The position numbers and the translations under genes were made by a program. A DNA stretch of 64,000 bases from Desulfosporosinus nitroreducens (GTDB lineage: Bacteria; Bacillota; Desulfitobacteriia; Desulfitobacteriales; Desulfitobacteriaceae), in assembly GCF_023897015.1 (NCBI RefSeq), contig NZ_JAMHFY010000018.1, positions 49,114-113,113 of the forward strand, in the 5' to 3' direction. A model generated the notes under the pieces. That model was given only the letters and a program-made list of their open reading frames with translations, searched no databases and was not told the DNA's origin. Shown in pieces: positions 55,962 through 64,000 of the stretch (position 1 is its first letter; each line of letters begins with the position of its first letter).

Positions 55962-56008
55962 ATTATTATACCTCCTATATTAGGTGAATTACTTAAACAG
56001 TGGGCTCC

Positions 56009-56107
56009 TTAGAATACAATTCCCATCGCAATGAGGAGCAAAATAATAACAACTACCACTGCAATACCAGCGCCAACGCCGCTAGCTCCGTCAGCTCCGA
56101 ATGCCAT
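56009..56107 (-). CDS. YjcZ-like small sporulation protein (second)
   Basis: 32 residues: MAFGADGASGVGAGIAVVVV followed by IILLLIAMGIVF. AAAGGGGGA lies 8 bases before the ATG at 56107. It is a paralogue of the gene at 55848 in layout, with the same G-V-G and I-A-x-G-(V/I)-x-F features. Confidence 0.82.
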   Translation of the reverse strand: MAFGADGASGVGAGIAVVVVIILLLIAMGIVF

Positions 56108-56358
56108 TTAAAATCCCCCTTTCGTTCTTTCTACATTATACGAAGATCCCTCTATTTTGTTTACATATATTGGTTTAATTTCATTTATTTACTTGTATCG
56201 TTTTATTCAGTAACTTATCTACTATCAGTTAATTACTATCACAATAGAAAGAAAGACCGTCCCCTTATTTAGAGAACGATCTTATGTCTTTGATTCTTTA
56301 TTAATGTTCTTTTGATGATCATACCTTAGAGTGTTGATAGTATCCCCTTCTTGTTTAA

Positions 56359-56712
<354 letters not shown>

Positions 56713-56772
56713 CTATAATTTAGTTTGCTTTCTTTGTTATTAAGCGGCAATGGCTGTAACTGACCTAGCCCA

Positions 56773-58002
56773 TTAGATAAACTCTGAATATGCGGTTTCT
56801 CCGTGTAACGATAAATCTAAACCATTTGCTTCTTGTTCTTCACTGACACGCAGTTTGGTGAACAAGCCTATTACTTTTAATATGACGATCGTTGCCACTA
56901 CAGCAAACACCACAGTAACTAAAACGCTCGTTGCCTGTATACCCAATTGGGACACATTTCCGTAGAGTAATCCATCTGCACCAGCTGAATTGATAGTCTT
57001 GGTAGCAAAGATTCCTGTAGCCAGTGCTCCCCATGTTCCTCCAATACCATGGCATCCGAAGGCATCTAAAGCGTCATCATAGCCAAATTTCGCTTTCATT
57101 ACGCTGATTGCAATATAACAAACTAATCCGCCCACTAAGCCGATAAATATAGAAGAGAGCGGGGTTACGAACCCGCAGGCAGGGGTAATAGCTACTAACC
57201 CGCTGATCGCACCGCTGGCTACGCCAAGCATCGTGGTTTTCCCTCGATGGATACGTTCCACAAACGCCCAGGCAATGGCAGCCGCAGCAGCGGCAGTATT
57301 TGTATTAACAAAGACCATTCCCGCTAAACCATTAGCACCCAAGGCGCTCCCTGCGTTAAAACCAAACCAGCCAAACCACAGGAGCCCTGCGCCTAAAACG
57401 GTCATTGGCAAATGATGAGGTGCCATTGATTCTTTGCCAAGCCCCTTACGCTTTCCAAGTACCAAGGCTGCAACTAAAGCAGAGTAACCGGAACTAATAT
57501 GAACCACATTTCCTCCCGCAAAGTCTAACGCTCCCATATTCCTTAAGAATCCGCCGATACCCCAGACCCAATGGGCCACGGGATCATAGACAAACGTTGC
57601 CCATAACAACATGAAGAGTATAAATGCCGGAAAGCGCATCCGTTCTGCAATTGAGCCGCTAATTAAAGCAGGGGTAATTACTGCAAACATCATTTGAAAA
57701 GCCATAAAAACAATAGCGGGGATAGTGGCGGCATAATCCGCATTGGGATCCATCCCAACTCCATTTAAACCCAGCCAGTCTAAGCCACCAATTAAACCGT
57801 GTTGATCCGTTCCAAAGGCTAGAGTAAATCCAATTAAAATCCATTGCAATGAGATGAGGCCAATGGCAATCCAACTATGCATGAACGTGCCAAGAACATT
57901 CTTTTTTCGAACCATACCGCCGTAGAAGAGCGCTAAACCGGGCGTCATTAGAAGAACCATAGCTGACGAAACTAAAATAAAGGCTGTATCTCCCGTATCC
58001 AT
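56773..58002 (-). CDS. amtB: Ammonium transporter
   Basis: 409 residues, 11 helices. MTPGLALFYGGMVRKKNVLG is the Amt signature; the twin pore His are in DPVAHWVWG and DAFGCHGIGGTWG. No signal peptide is apparent. It brings in ammonium for GdhA and is controlled by the PII protein encoded downstream. The 343-base region upstream contains a dispersed repeat and the terminator of the preceding unit. Confidence 0.95.
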   Translation of the reverse strand: MDTGDTAFILVSSAMVLLMTPGLALFYGGMVRKKNVLGTFMHSWIAIGLISLQWILIGFTLAFGTDQHGLIGGLDWLGLNGVGMDPNADYAATIPAIVFMAFQMMFAVITPALISGSIAERMRFPAFILFMLLWATFVYDPVAHWVWGIGGFLRNMGALDFAGGNVVHISSGYSALVAALVLGKRKGLGKESMAPHHLPMTVLGAGLLWFGWFGFNAGSALGANGLAGMVFVNTNTAAAAAAIAWAFVERIHRGKTTMLGVASGAISGLVAITPACGFVTPLSSIFIGLVGGLVCYIAISVMKAKFGYDDALDAFGCHGIGGTWGALATGIFATKTINSAGADGLLYGNVSQLGIQATSVLVTVVFAVVATIVILKVIGLFTKLRVSEEQEANGLDLSLHGETAYSEFI

Positions 58003-58020
58003 AATTATTCCTCCTTACTT

Positions 58021-58135
58021 CGAAAACTTGGCTAAGGCCAAGCCATAAGCGCCACCACGACTCAACCAAGGATGGTTTGAGATTAGAGCATCTCCATAGA
58101 TGGCTAGATGCCGTAATGGCAAGCCGCCGTGATGA
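58021..58135. repeat. Dispersed hairpin repeat related to the GC-rich repeats
   Basis: AAAACTTGGCTAAGGCCAAG matches the leader of repeat copy B, and CCATAGATGGCTAGATGCCG with ATGGCAAG matches CCATGGATGGACTGATGCCG and ATGGCAAGG in the repeat core. A weaker relic (TCCATAGTGCCTGAATGCCG) lies at about 61094. Confidence 0.6.
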
Positions 58136-58161
58136 CCGATTAGTTATACTTTCTGCCTAGT

Positions 58162-58212
58162 AAAACAAAAAGGCGCTTTGAGTACTCTTGCGAGTATCCC
58201 AAAGCGTCTTTG
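58162..58212 (-). terminator. Terminator after the DUF445 pair
   Basis: Minus strand: AAGACGCTTTGGGATACTC, loop, GAGTACTCAAAGCGCC, then TTTTTGTTTT. Confidence 0.88.
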
Positions 58213-58345
58213 CTTTGCCTAAATGTATTAACCCATGGGTTTTCGGTTGTGCACAACCTTATGTTAGGTATTCTAGCATAAAGGCCAAACCAATTACAAT
58301 ACTTTCTTTTCATGAATCTTGTATACCTGATTTTCTTTAAGCGGC

Positions 58346-59656
58346 TCAGCGGACATAGTTCATTAACACTGACATGATGAGGGGGTTATAGACAAACTCC
58401 AAGAATAAAAACAAGATGAACCCCACAATTCCACCAATCATCGAGCCATTGATCCGAATCCATTGTAAGTCGTTACCCGCTTTATCCTGTACAAACTGAT
58501 TCAGGTCCTGATCCGTGTACGCTGCCAGCGTCTCCTTCACCATGAGTCCAATCATGTCATGTTCATTTTTGATTACGCGACATAATGTATCCACGATGAA
58601 CAAATTCACCTTATCCCTAAGTGCTTTATTTTCCTGAATGTTAACCCAATATTTTTCTAGATAAAAGTGTAACATGCGATGCAGGGCATTTGGCTCCGAG
58701 GTTAGTATCGGAGAAGTTGCAGTGTTGATGGCCGTCCCTATGACAATTTCTAAAAATTCCTCGAACAAAGGTTCTGCCAAAAGATCATCTTTCCAGCACT
58801 CTATCTGGAGTTTAAACTCTGGATCTTGAGCCAATTCCACTATTTCACCCATTAGATCGTCCCTTAAAGTTACGCGCAAAGGATGGTTTTGATCTTTCAA
58901 TTTGCGCAAAGTTAGAAGTAACTCAACTTGCAAGGCATCGGCTGCTTCATCAAGGTTTAATCCATCTGACATCTCTACAAAACCTAGTAGAGTACGGAAT
59001 ATTGACCCTCCGTTGCTTACCTTTTCTTGCTTTATCTCCTCGAGGTATCGGAGAATAACTTGCCTTGTTTCCCCTTGGGCAGCTTTATTCCACAATCCTT
59101 CTGCCAACTGATCTAATCCTTGATCAATATAGCCATGGTTCAATGCCCATCCGCTCGCAGCCTCAACCTTGGGTGCTAAGTGCCAAGTCTTTGCATTTTC
59201 TCGAAGATACACAGAAAGTTTCTTCGCTAACTGGTCCGGAGATTGTCTTTCTATATAACGCTGAAGGTAAGGAGTTAATTTGTTCGTAAGATATACTGAA
59301 CCGCCTTCCTTTTTAACATAGTTAACAAGGGATTCAATAAAGGGAACTCCTTCAATCTTCTGTCGAATCAGATCAACGCGTAATAGCTCTGACTGCACCA
59401 TGGACGCAACTGCTTCTATGACCTTTTCCCTGTTTCGCGGGATTAGCGCCGTGTGAAAGCCCCAGCCCAAAGGCTTCTTGAAAATTGCAGTTACAGCAAA
59501 CCAATCGGCGATTCCACCTACCAATGCTGCTTCCAAGACGAAATACACTAGCCTGATCCCAAAGTTATGAGGATTAAAATGTTCTATGACTGCTGCACCT
59601 ATAAAAAGGATAAAAACTGCGGTCAAAACGAGATTTGCCTTTTTCTGATAGTTCAT
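58346..59656 (-). CDS. DUF445 membrane protein (second of pair)
   Basis: 436 residues. Helices at the N-terminus (LVLTAVFILFIGAAVIEHF) and C-terminus (IGGIVGFILFLFLEFVYNPL) flank a long helical domain. EAALVGGIADWFAVTAIFKKPLG, the matching VIPRNREKVIEAV-type segment and DKAGNDLQWIRINGSMIGG are DUF445/YheB hallmarks. Role unknown in general; in Bacillus relatives are envelope-associated. It overlaps the partner gene by 4 bases (ATGA), so the two are translated together and may form a hetero-complex. Confidence 0.9.
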   Translation of the reverse strand: MNYQKKANLVLTAVFILFIGAAVIEHFNPHNFGIRLVYFVLEAALVGGIADWFAVTAIFKKPLGWGFHTALIPRNREKVIEAVASMVQSELLRVDLIRQKIEGVPFIESLVNYVKKEGGSVYLTNKLTPYLQRYIERQSPDQLAKKLSVYLRENAKTWHLAPKVEAASGWALNHGYIDQGLDQLAEGLWNKAAQGETRQVILRYLEEIKQEKVSNGGSIFRTLLGFVEMSDGLNLDEAADALQVELLLTLRKLKDQNHPLRVTLRDDLMGEIVELAQDPEFKLQIECWKDDLLAEPLFEEFLEIVIGTAINTATSPILTSEPNALHRMLHFYLEKYWVNIQENKALRDKVNLFIVDTLCRVIKNEHDMIGLMVKETLAAYTDQDLNQFVQDKAGNDLQWIRINGSMIGGIVGFILFLFLEFVYNPLIMSVLMNYVR

Positions 59657-60906
59657 GACTGCAACACCATCCCGAGCAAGTAAATCAGCATTCCAGCTAA
59701 GCCGCCAACGACTGAGCCGTTAATTCGAATCATTTGCAGATCGTTTCCGGCTTTATCCTCAATCAGCTCAACCAGCTTGTCATCTGTCAAAGGATCCAGC
59801 CCTTCGCGGACTATGCGTCCGATGGCGTTGTGATGGTATATAATCTGTTTTTCAAGGATACTTTTTACCTCTTCATTGACTTTCGCTCTTAAATCTTTAT
59901 TATGTTCGATCTTTTGAAGATAACCCTGCCAATTGTCCCTTAAATTTACGAGCAGGTGCTCAGTCACAGGAGAGGACTTCTCAGTGCTTGTCCCTAAGGA
60001 AGCAGAAACTGTGTTCTTTGCCTCCAGGGCTTCCAGTCCCCCATCTAAAGCTTTGATAACAAAGAGATCCAGACGCTCTTGGAGCGAAGTCTTTGTTTTG
60101 AGTTCCAAGACAAACTGGAGCAAGTATTCTTTAAGCCACTGTACGACGGTCCCGTCCTGTAATATCTTTTTGACCTTTTCCTGCAGGCCGTGCGCCAGCT
60201 CAGCAGGCGAAGGGAGAAACATCCCAACCATTTTGCGTGTGGAATTGTTATCTTCATACCTTTTCAAGGCACCTTCCATCATATCCTTCAGAGTATCTTG
60301 GACGACAGGTTGATCTACAAATTCAGTGATTGCATGACAAACAACCGTCAAGACCCGATCGATATCTCCATGTTCTATTGAAAACTCGAGGACTTCTGCC
60401 AGAGTTTGAGATAGCTTTAAATCCTTTATGTTCTCTTTAAGCAACCCCTTAATCTGCCCCCTGAGTACTTCCGGCTCCCGATGGTTCCAGATATCCTGTA
60501 CGAGATTGGCAAGCATAAGATTCACAGTTTCATGAACTTCCCGCTCCAGAAAGACTCGAATTAGCACTCCAGAAAAATCCCAAGCAGACAGTTTACGTCT
60601 AAGTATGTCTTGAGAAAGTAATTCGTGTTGCACCATATCTGCTAAAGCTGTAAAAATTCGTTCTCGGTTCTGCGGAATAATCTCAGTACGCACGACTTTA
60701 CCTGGCCGAATACCTAGCGGCCGCCGAAAAAGGGCCGTTACCGCAAACCAATCGGCAAGCCCCCCTATCATTCCCGCACTGCATCCACTTGAGATGAGCC
60801 CACCAACAAAACTGCCTTGTAAATAAAATGGATAGCTCACTAAAAAACCTAGGGTAATTCCTCCCAAGGTAAGGTTGGCACTCTGGGCATTATTTCTTTT
60901 CGTCAT
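59653..60906 (-). CDS. DUF445 membrane protein (first of pair)
   Basis: 417 residues from ATG 60906 (AGGTG 6-7 bases ahead; the track start at 60924 includes it). Same layout as its partner: GGLADWFAVTALFRRPLGI, then EIIPQNRERIFTALADMVQ, and DKAGNDLQMIRINGSVVGGL before the last helix. The two are clear paralogues but diverged in the central helical region. Function not known. Confidence 0.9.
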   Translation of the reverse strand: MTKRNNAQSANLTLGGITLGFLVSYPFYLQGSFVGGLISSGCSAGMIGGLADWFAVTALFRRPLGIRPGKVVRTEIIPQNRERIFTALADMVQHELLSQDILRRKLSAWDFSGVLIRVFLEREVHETVNLMLANLVQDIWNHREPEVLRGQIKGLLKENIKDLKLSQTLAEVLEFSIEHGDIDRVLTVVCHAITEFVDQPVVQDTLKDMMEGALKRYEDNNSTRKMVGMFLPSPAELAHGLQEKVKKILQDGTVVQWLKEYLLQFVLELKTKTSLQERLDLFVIKALDGGLEALEAKNTVSASLGTSTEKSSPVTEHLLVNLRDNWQGYLQKIEHNKDLRAKVNEEVKSILEKQIIYHHNAIGRIVREGLDPLTDDKLVELIEDKAGNDLQMIRINGSVVGGLAGMLIYLLGMVLQS

Positions 60907-60924
60907 TTTTTTCACCTGCATCAT

Positions 60925-61266
60925 ACATTAAGAGGAAGTTTCTTGTTTCTTTGTCCCCTCCCTACCTATTTTAGCCTATTTTTTATTCCTATGCCAGTCG
61001 CCTTAACCTTTGTATCTATTTTACTTCCTGCTGACTATATGCTAAGTAACCTTGGTGCTGCTTGTATCTACAAAAAGTCCGAGATGAGAGCCTCTCCATA
61101 GTGCCTGAATGCCGTAACAGACCGGTATCAACGACTCAGGCTCAAATAAAGTACACCCTATAGGGGTGACGTTTTTCAACTACCTCCTCTATAGGGTACA
61201 CTATGAAAATCTTTAACAGAGCTTGAGTCTCTTTACATTGTTGGCGACCTTATGCTTCGTTAGAGG
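60925..61266. other. Intergenic stretch of 342 bases
   Basis: No gene. It has a relic of the dispersed repeat (about 61080-61110) and an imperfect inverted repeat with 17-base arms (AGTACACCCTATAGGGG at 61150-61166 against 61186-61202, 14 of 17 matching). Confidence 0.6.
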
Positions 61267-62508
61267 CTATTCGTAGACCTTCTCTTCCATTAAATGTGCG
61301 TTTTCAGCATCTTCCTCGATTACTCGATGGTTTGACATTTGGTTTTTTAATTCCTTGTAATATTCGTGCTGAATAATGAGATCCATCACTTCATTCGTGC
61401 CCGTCCAAATCATGATCAGTCTTGTATCTCGCAAAAGCCTTTCTACTGGGAATACATTCGTATAGCCAATCCCTCCCATGATTTGCATGGCATCGTTAAC
61501 GACGGCCCAGGCTGTACTAGTGGCAAATTTTTTGGCTTCAGAAACCAAGCGTCTGCCTTGGGCCGCTGGCACTCCTGAGTCAATAGCTCGAGCAGTCGTG
61601 TAGACTAAAGCGCGTGCAGCGTCCAAACGGGTGATGGAATCAGCAACTTTGAAACTCACTGCTTGAAAATCTTTGATCGTGTGATTAAAAGCCTTGCGCT
61701 TGGTACTGTAAACTGACGCTACTTCTAGAGCTGCACGGGCCATGCCTAAGGCCCCAGCCGCACTTGTCATTCTTTCTGGAATCATCATCTGATAGAAAAT
61801 CTCAGCGGCTCCGTTTTCTGTGCCCAAAAGGTTCTGACGAGGAATACGTACATCCTTAAAGACAACACGCCCTGCTCCGCCACCTCTGGTCCCCATTAGT
61901 CCGTACACATGCCCGACTTCTACGCCTGGACCCCTGTCTACGATGAAAGCACTCATGCTTTCATGGGATTTGCCCTCAGGATTGGTCTTGGCATATACCA
62001 TGAAGTAGTCAGCTCCTTCAGCACCAACCACAAATCTCTTTTGACCGTTAAGTATAAAATCATCACCATCTCGTACCGCAACTGTGGTGGCACCAAAGAA
62101 ATCTGATCCGCCTCGAGGTTCGGTCAGCGCCTCGGCCGTGTAGATTTTCCCTTCTAGAGTGGGTTTTAGGTAGCGTTGTTTTAAGTCCTCCGAACCAAAA
62201 CGAGCGAGAGCTTCCCCAACGATAGAAGGCAACGAGTAAAGGCAGGCTAGACTGGTACCTAAAATCCCGATTTCCTCTAAAACTCCGACTTCATCAACCC
62301 AGTTGAGCCCCCGACCGCCATACTCTGGGGCAAAACGCAAACCTAAAAGATTTGCTTCTCCAAGATCTTTAATGTATTCAACCGGATAAACCACTTTCTC
62401 GGCATCCATATCTAAAATCAATTGCTTGGGGACCTTTTCTTTCACAAAGGCAATTGCCTCGTTTTGCAGTTCTTTTTGGGCGCTGGTCAAAAGAAAATCG
62501 AACATCAT
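61267..62508 (-). CDS. Acyl-CoA dehydrogenase
   Basis: 413 residues from ATG 62508 with AAGGAGGAGA just ahead (62505 is a second ATG). FAD/acyl-CoA features: [78 protein letters not shown]. The usual catalytic Glu near the C-terminus is replaced (IWTGTNE instead of IYEGT); [16 protein letters not shown] has a Glu at the helix-G position used by isovaleryl- and long-chain enzymes, so activity is likely kept. Co-directional with the MerR gene 73 bases upstream, which may control it. Confidence 0.92.
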   Translation of the reverse strand: MMFDFLLTSAQKELQNEAIAFVKEKVPKQLILDMDAEKVVYPVEYIKDLGEANLLGLRFAPEYGGRGLNWVDEVGVLEEIGILGTSLACLYSLPSIVGEALARFGSEDLKQRYLKPTLEGKIYTAEALTEPRGGSDFFGATTVAVRDGDDFILNGQKRFVVGAEGADYFMVYAKTNPEGKSHESMSAFIVDRGPGVEVGHVYGLMGTRGGGAGRVVFKDVRIPRQNLLGTENGAAEIFYQMMIPERMTSAAGALGMARAALEVASVYSTKRKAFNHTIKDFQAVSFKVADSITRLDAARALVYTTARAIDSGVPAAQGRRLVSEAKKFATSTAWAVVNDAMQIMGGIGYTNVFPVERLLRDTRLIMIWTGTNEVMDLIIQHEYYKELKNQMSNHRVIEEDAENAHLMEEKVYE

Positions 62509-62581
62509 TCTCTCCTCCTTGTTCATGGTAGATTTATTTGACTATCTTATTGTCCGTTAGCAGGTCATCTTCTTTACGACG

Positions 62582-62977
62582 TTATTCCTCTGTACATTTC
62601 TTCATTAACTCTGTAAATTGCTGATGATAGTCTAGTAATTCTGCTTTAAGCAGGGTGAGTTCTTGGATTTTCTCCTCAAGCTCCTGCAGGCGCTTTTCTC
62701 CGTAGGCCACTGCACGTTCCAACTGGAGACCCTCTGTACGATCAATATCATAGAGATTGATCATTTCCTTAATTTCACTCAAAGAAAACCCCAACCTTTT
62801 ACCTCGAAGAATTAACTTTAAGCGAGCTCTCTCTCGTGCCCCATATAACCTCTGGCTCATTTTTTCGTGGTGTACTGGGGTCAACAAGCCCATCTCCTCG
62901 TAATAGCGAATAGTTCTCGGTGTAATTAGAAATTCTTCTGCTAAATTTGAAATACTCACGAGTGGCTGTTCAACCAA
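62582..62977 (-). CDS. MerR-family transcriptional regulator
   Basis: 131 residues from TTG 62977 (AGGAAG 8 bases ahead; GTG 62986 lies within that site). Winged HTH: VSISNLAEEFLITPRTIRYY, EEMGLLTP and SEIKEMINLYDID, followed by a dimerising coiled coil (AVAYGEKRLQELEEKIQELT). The effector domain is minimal, as in regulators of fatty-acid or branched-chain acyl-CoA genes (LiuR-like). It probably controls its own gene and the acyl-CoA dehydrogenase behind it. Confidence 0.9.
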   Translation of the reverse strand: MVEQPLVSISNLAEEFLITPRTIRYYEEMGLLTPVHHEKMSQRLYGARERARLKLILRGKRLGFSLSEIKEMINLYDIDRTEGLQLERAVAYGEKRLQELEEKIQELTLLKAELLDYHQQFTELMKKCTEE

Positions 62978-63229
62978 AAAATGCACTTCCTTTCAAAATA
63001 TTAGAGATTACTATTAGGAATATTCTGACACCAGTTTACGTTAACGTCAAGTCCTTTATTTTAAATACCACGTTCCCCATGAAAATTTTTAAGGATTTTT
63101 TATTTTCTCGTACGGTTAAACTCTATTTTTAAACTTACAAGGATTCCTTCCAAACTATACGTAAATCTTGGAAAACTGGGAACTATAAAAGAAACTCATC
63201 AGAATAGAACCTTACTAAAGGAGGATTCC

Positions 63230-63781
63230 ATGAGCAACAACTCTTTAATTAAAGATCCTTATCAACTGTTGGATGACTATATTGACAGCCTCCCCTACAA
63301 AAAAGAAAATCTCATTTTAATTCTCCACCATGCGCAAGGACTTTTTGGCTACCTGCCCGACAAGGTGCAATGGCATATTGCACAGAAATTGGACATCCCC
63401 TCAGCCAAAGTCTATGGCGTTGTGAGCTTCTATTCCTTCTTTACCATGAAGCCCCGTGGGCAACACGTGGCGAATGTTTGCATGGGCACCGCCTGTTTTG
63501 TACGAGGCTCTGAGAAGTTACAACAGGAAATCGAGAATCAACTAGGGATTAAAACCGGGCAAACTACGGAGGATCATCTTTTTTCCTTAGATTCTGTGCG
63601 TTGCATTGGAGCGTGTGGCTTGGCTCCTGTCATAACAGTGGATGGAAAAGTCCACGGACGTTTAGAAAATACCGAGGATATTAAAGAGGTTTTTGCTAAG
63701 TATCGCTCGGAAGCGACACCCGATGCCCAAAGCGAGATATCTAACATCGAACCTATGCAAGACGTGAAGCAAGCTACTTGA
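63230..63781 (+). CDS. NuoE/HndA-like 24-kDa [2Fe-2S] subunit
   Basis: 183 residues. Thioredoxin-like ferredoxin fold with ligands in VCMGTACFVRG (C-x4-C) and RCIGACGLAP (C-x3-C). The N-terminal ILILHHAQGLFGYLPDKVQ and VYGVVSFYSFF are typical of the HndA/NuoE group. In such systems it passes electrons in NAD(P)-linked [FeFe]-hydrogenases, formate dehydrogenases or complex I; the partner genes would be expected downstream, beyond the window. GGAGGATT precedes the ATG. The C-terminal ~20 residues (ATPDAQSEISNIEPMQ) are an extra tail. Confidence 0.92.
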   Translation: MSNNSLIKDPYQLLDDYIDSLPYKKENLILILHHAQGLFGYLPDKVQWHIAQKLDIPSAKVYGVVSFYSFFTMKPRGQHVANVCMGTACFVRGSEKLQQEIENQLGIKTGQTTEDHLFSLDSVRCIGACGLAPVITVDGKVHGRLENTEDIKEVFAKYRSEATPDAQSEISNIEPMQDVKQAT

Positions 63782-63831
63782 AACTATTTCGGGGCGCGAT
63801 ACTTAAAAGTCGCAGACTTCAGTTCGGACTT

Positions 63832-64000
63832 TGAACCTCGAACCTCGAACCTCGGACTTCGAACTCGCACCTCGAACCTCGGACTTCGAACTCGCACCTC
63901 GAACCTCGGACTTCGAACTCGCGCCTCGAACCTCGGACTTCGAACTCGCACCTCGAACCTCGGACTTCGAACTCGCACCTCGAACCTCGGACTTCGAACT
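63832..64000. repeat. 27-bp tandem repeat array (runs off window)
   Basis: About six copies of a 27-bp unit (CCTCGAACCTCGGACTTCGA + ACTCGCA), itself made of three heptamers YTCGRAC plus a hexamer. Copies differ at one or two positions. It starts 50 bases after the hndA-like stop and continues past the right edge. Confidence 0.95.

Larger units (their letters stand above)
58003..58345. other. Intergenic region upstream of amtB
   Basis: No gene. Holds a dispersed hairpin repeat (58021-58135), a rho-independent terminator (58162-58212) and an AT-rich stretch. AATAAGGAGGAAT-type ribosome site directly precedes amtB. Confidence 0.6.

Noticed and set aside
63784..63978. 64-residue minus-strand frame with RVRSPRFE repeats
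   Set aside because: It is only the translation of the 27-bp tandem repeat, whose length is a multiple of three.
63832..64000. CRISPR array
   Set aside because: The 27-bp units follow each other without unique spacers and are made of heptamers; no cas genes are present.

Overview
The window looks like a chromosomal segment of a spore-forming, anaerobic Gram-positive of the Clostridia, most like Desulfosporosinus/Desulfitobacterium (Peptococcaceae). This is inferred from cell-wall-binding repeat 2 (CWB2) surface proteins, two tiny YjcZ-type spore proteins, a complete dlt operon, an HndA-type hydrogenase subunit, a DUF3102 remnant and strong AGGAGG-type ribosome sites. No rRNA, tRNA, CRISPR array or intact transposase was recognised.

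Region 1 (1-7.2 kb, + strand) holds surface proteins: the end of a CWB2-GH18 hydrolase, a 1092-residue S-layer-like CWB2 protein with a long structured leader, a small DMT-type transporter and a GNAT protein. Region 2 (7.2-11.4 kb) is accessory DNA: a polysaccharide deacetylase between inverted repeats, gene remnants, a truncated Uma2 gene, a HicBA-like toxin-antitoxin pair, and three copies of a GC-rich, highly foldable repeat.

Region 3 (11.4-43.7 kb, nearly all - strand) is one large cell-surface polysaccharide locus. It contains a GT2/DUF2304/GT-C decoration trio, a lytic transglycosylase-CWB2 protein, a rearranged dlt operon (C-D-X-A-B, with a 57-residue dltX hidden in the dltD/dltA junction), an initiating sugar transferase, two glycosyltransferases, two Wzy/ligase-like proteins, a Wzx flippase, and relatives of all five enzymes (WbpA, B, D, E, I) of the UDP-ManNAc3NAcA pathway. 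A WbpM/PglF-type dehydratase, an O-acyltransferase and galU complete it. I infer that the locus builds an anionic, D-alanylated wall polymer to which the neighbouring CWB2 proteins bind, as the CWB2/PSII system does in Clostridioides difficile. Foldback repeats sit inside the locus, and one interrupts a hicA gene right after its start.

Region 4 (44-53 kb) has a membrane protein, clpP with a CtsR-type operator and promoter, a free-standing C-A-PCP-reductase NRPS whose pocket reads as glycine, and a convergent HD-GYP protein and histidine kinase that share the same N-terminal membrane sensor. Region 5 (53-61 kb) covers a possible ion channel, glutamate dehydrogenase, small spore proteins, amtB-glnK (ammonium uptake and control) and two coupled DUF445 membrane proteins. 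Region 6 (61-64 kb) has a MerR regulator with an acyl-CoA dehydrogenase, an HndA-like [2Fe-2S] subunit and a 27-bp tandem repeat running off the window.
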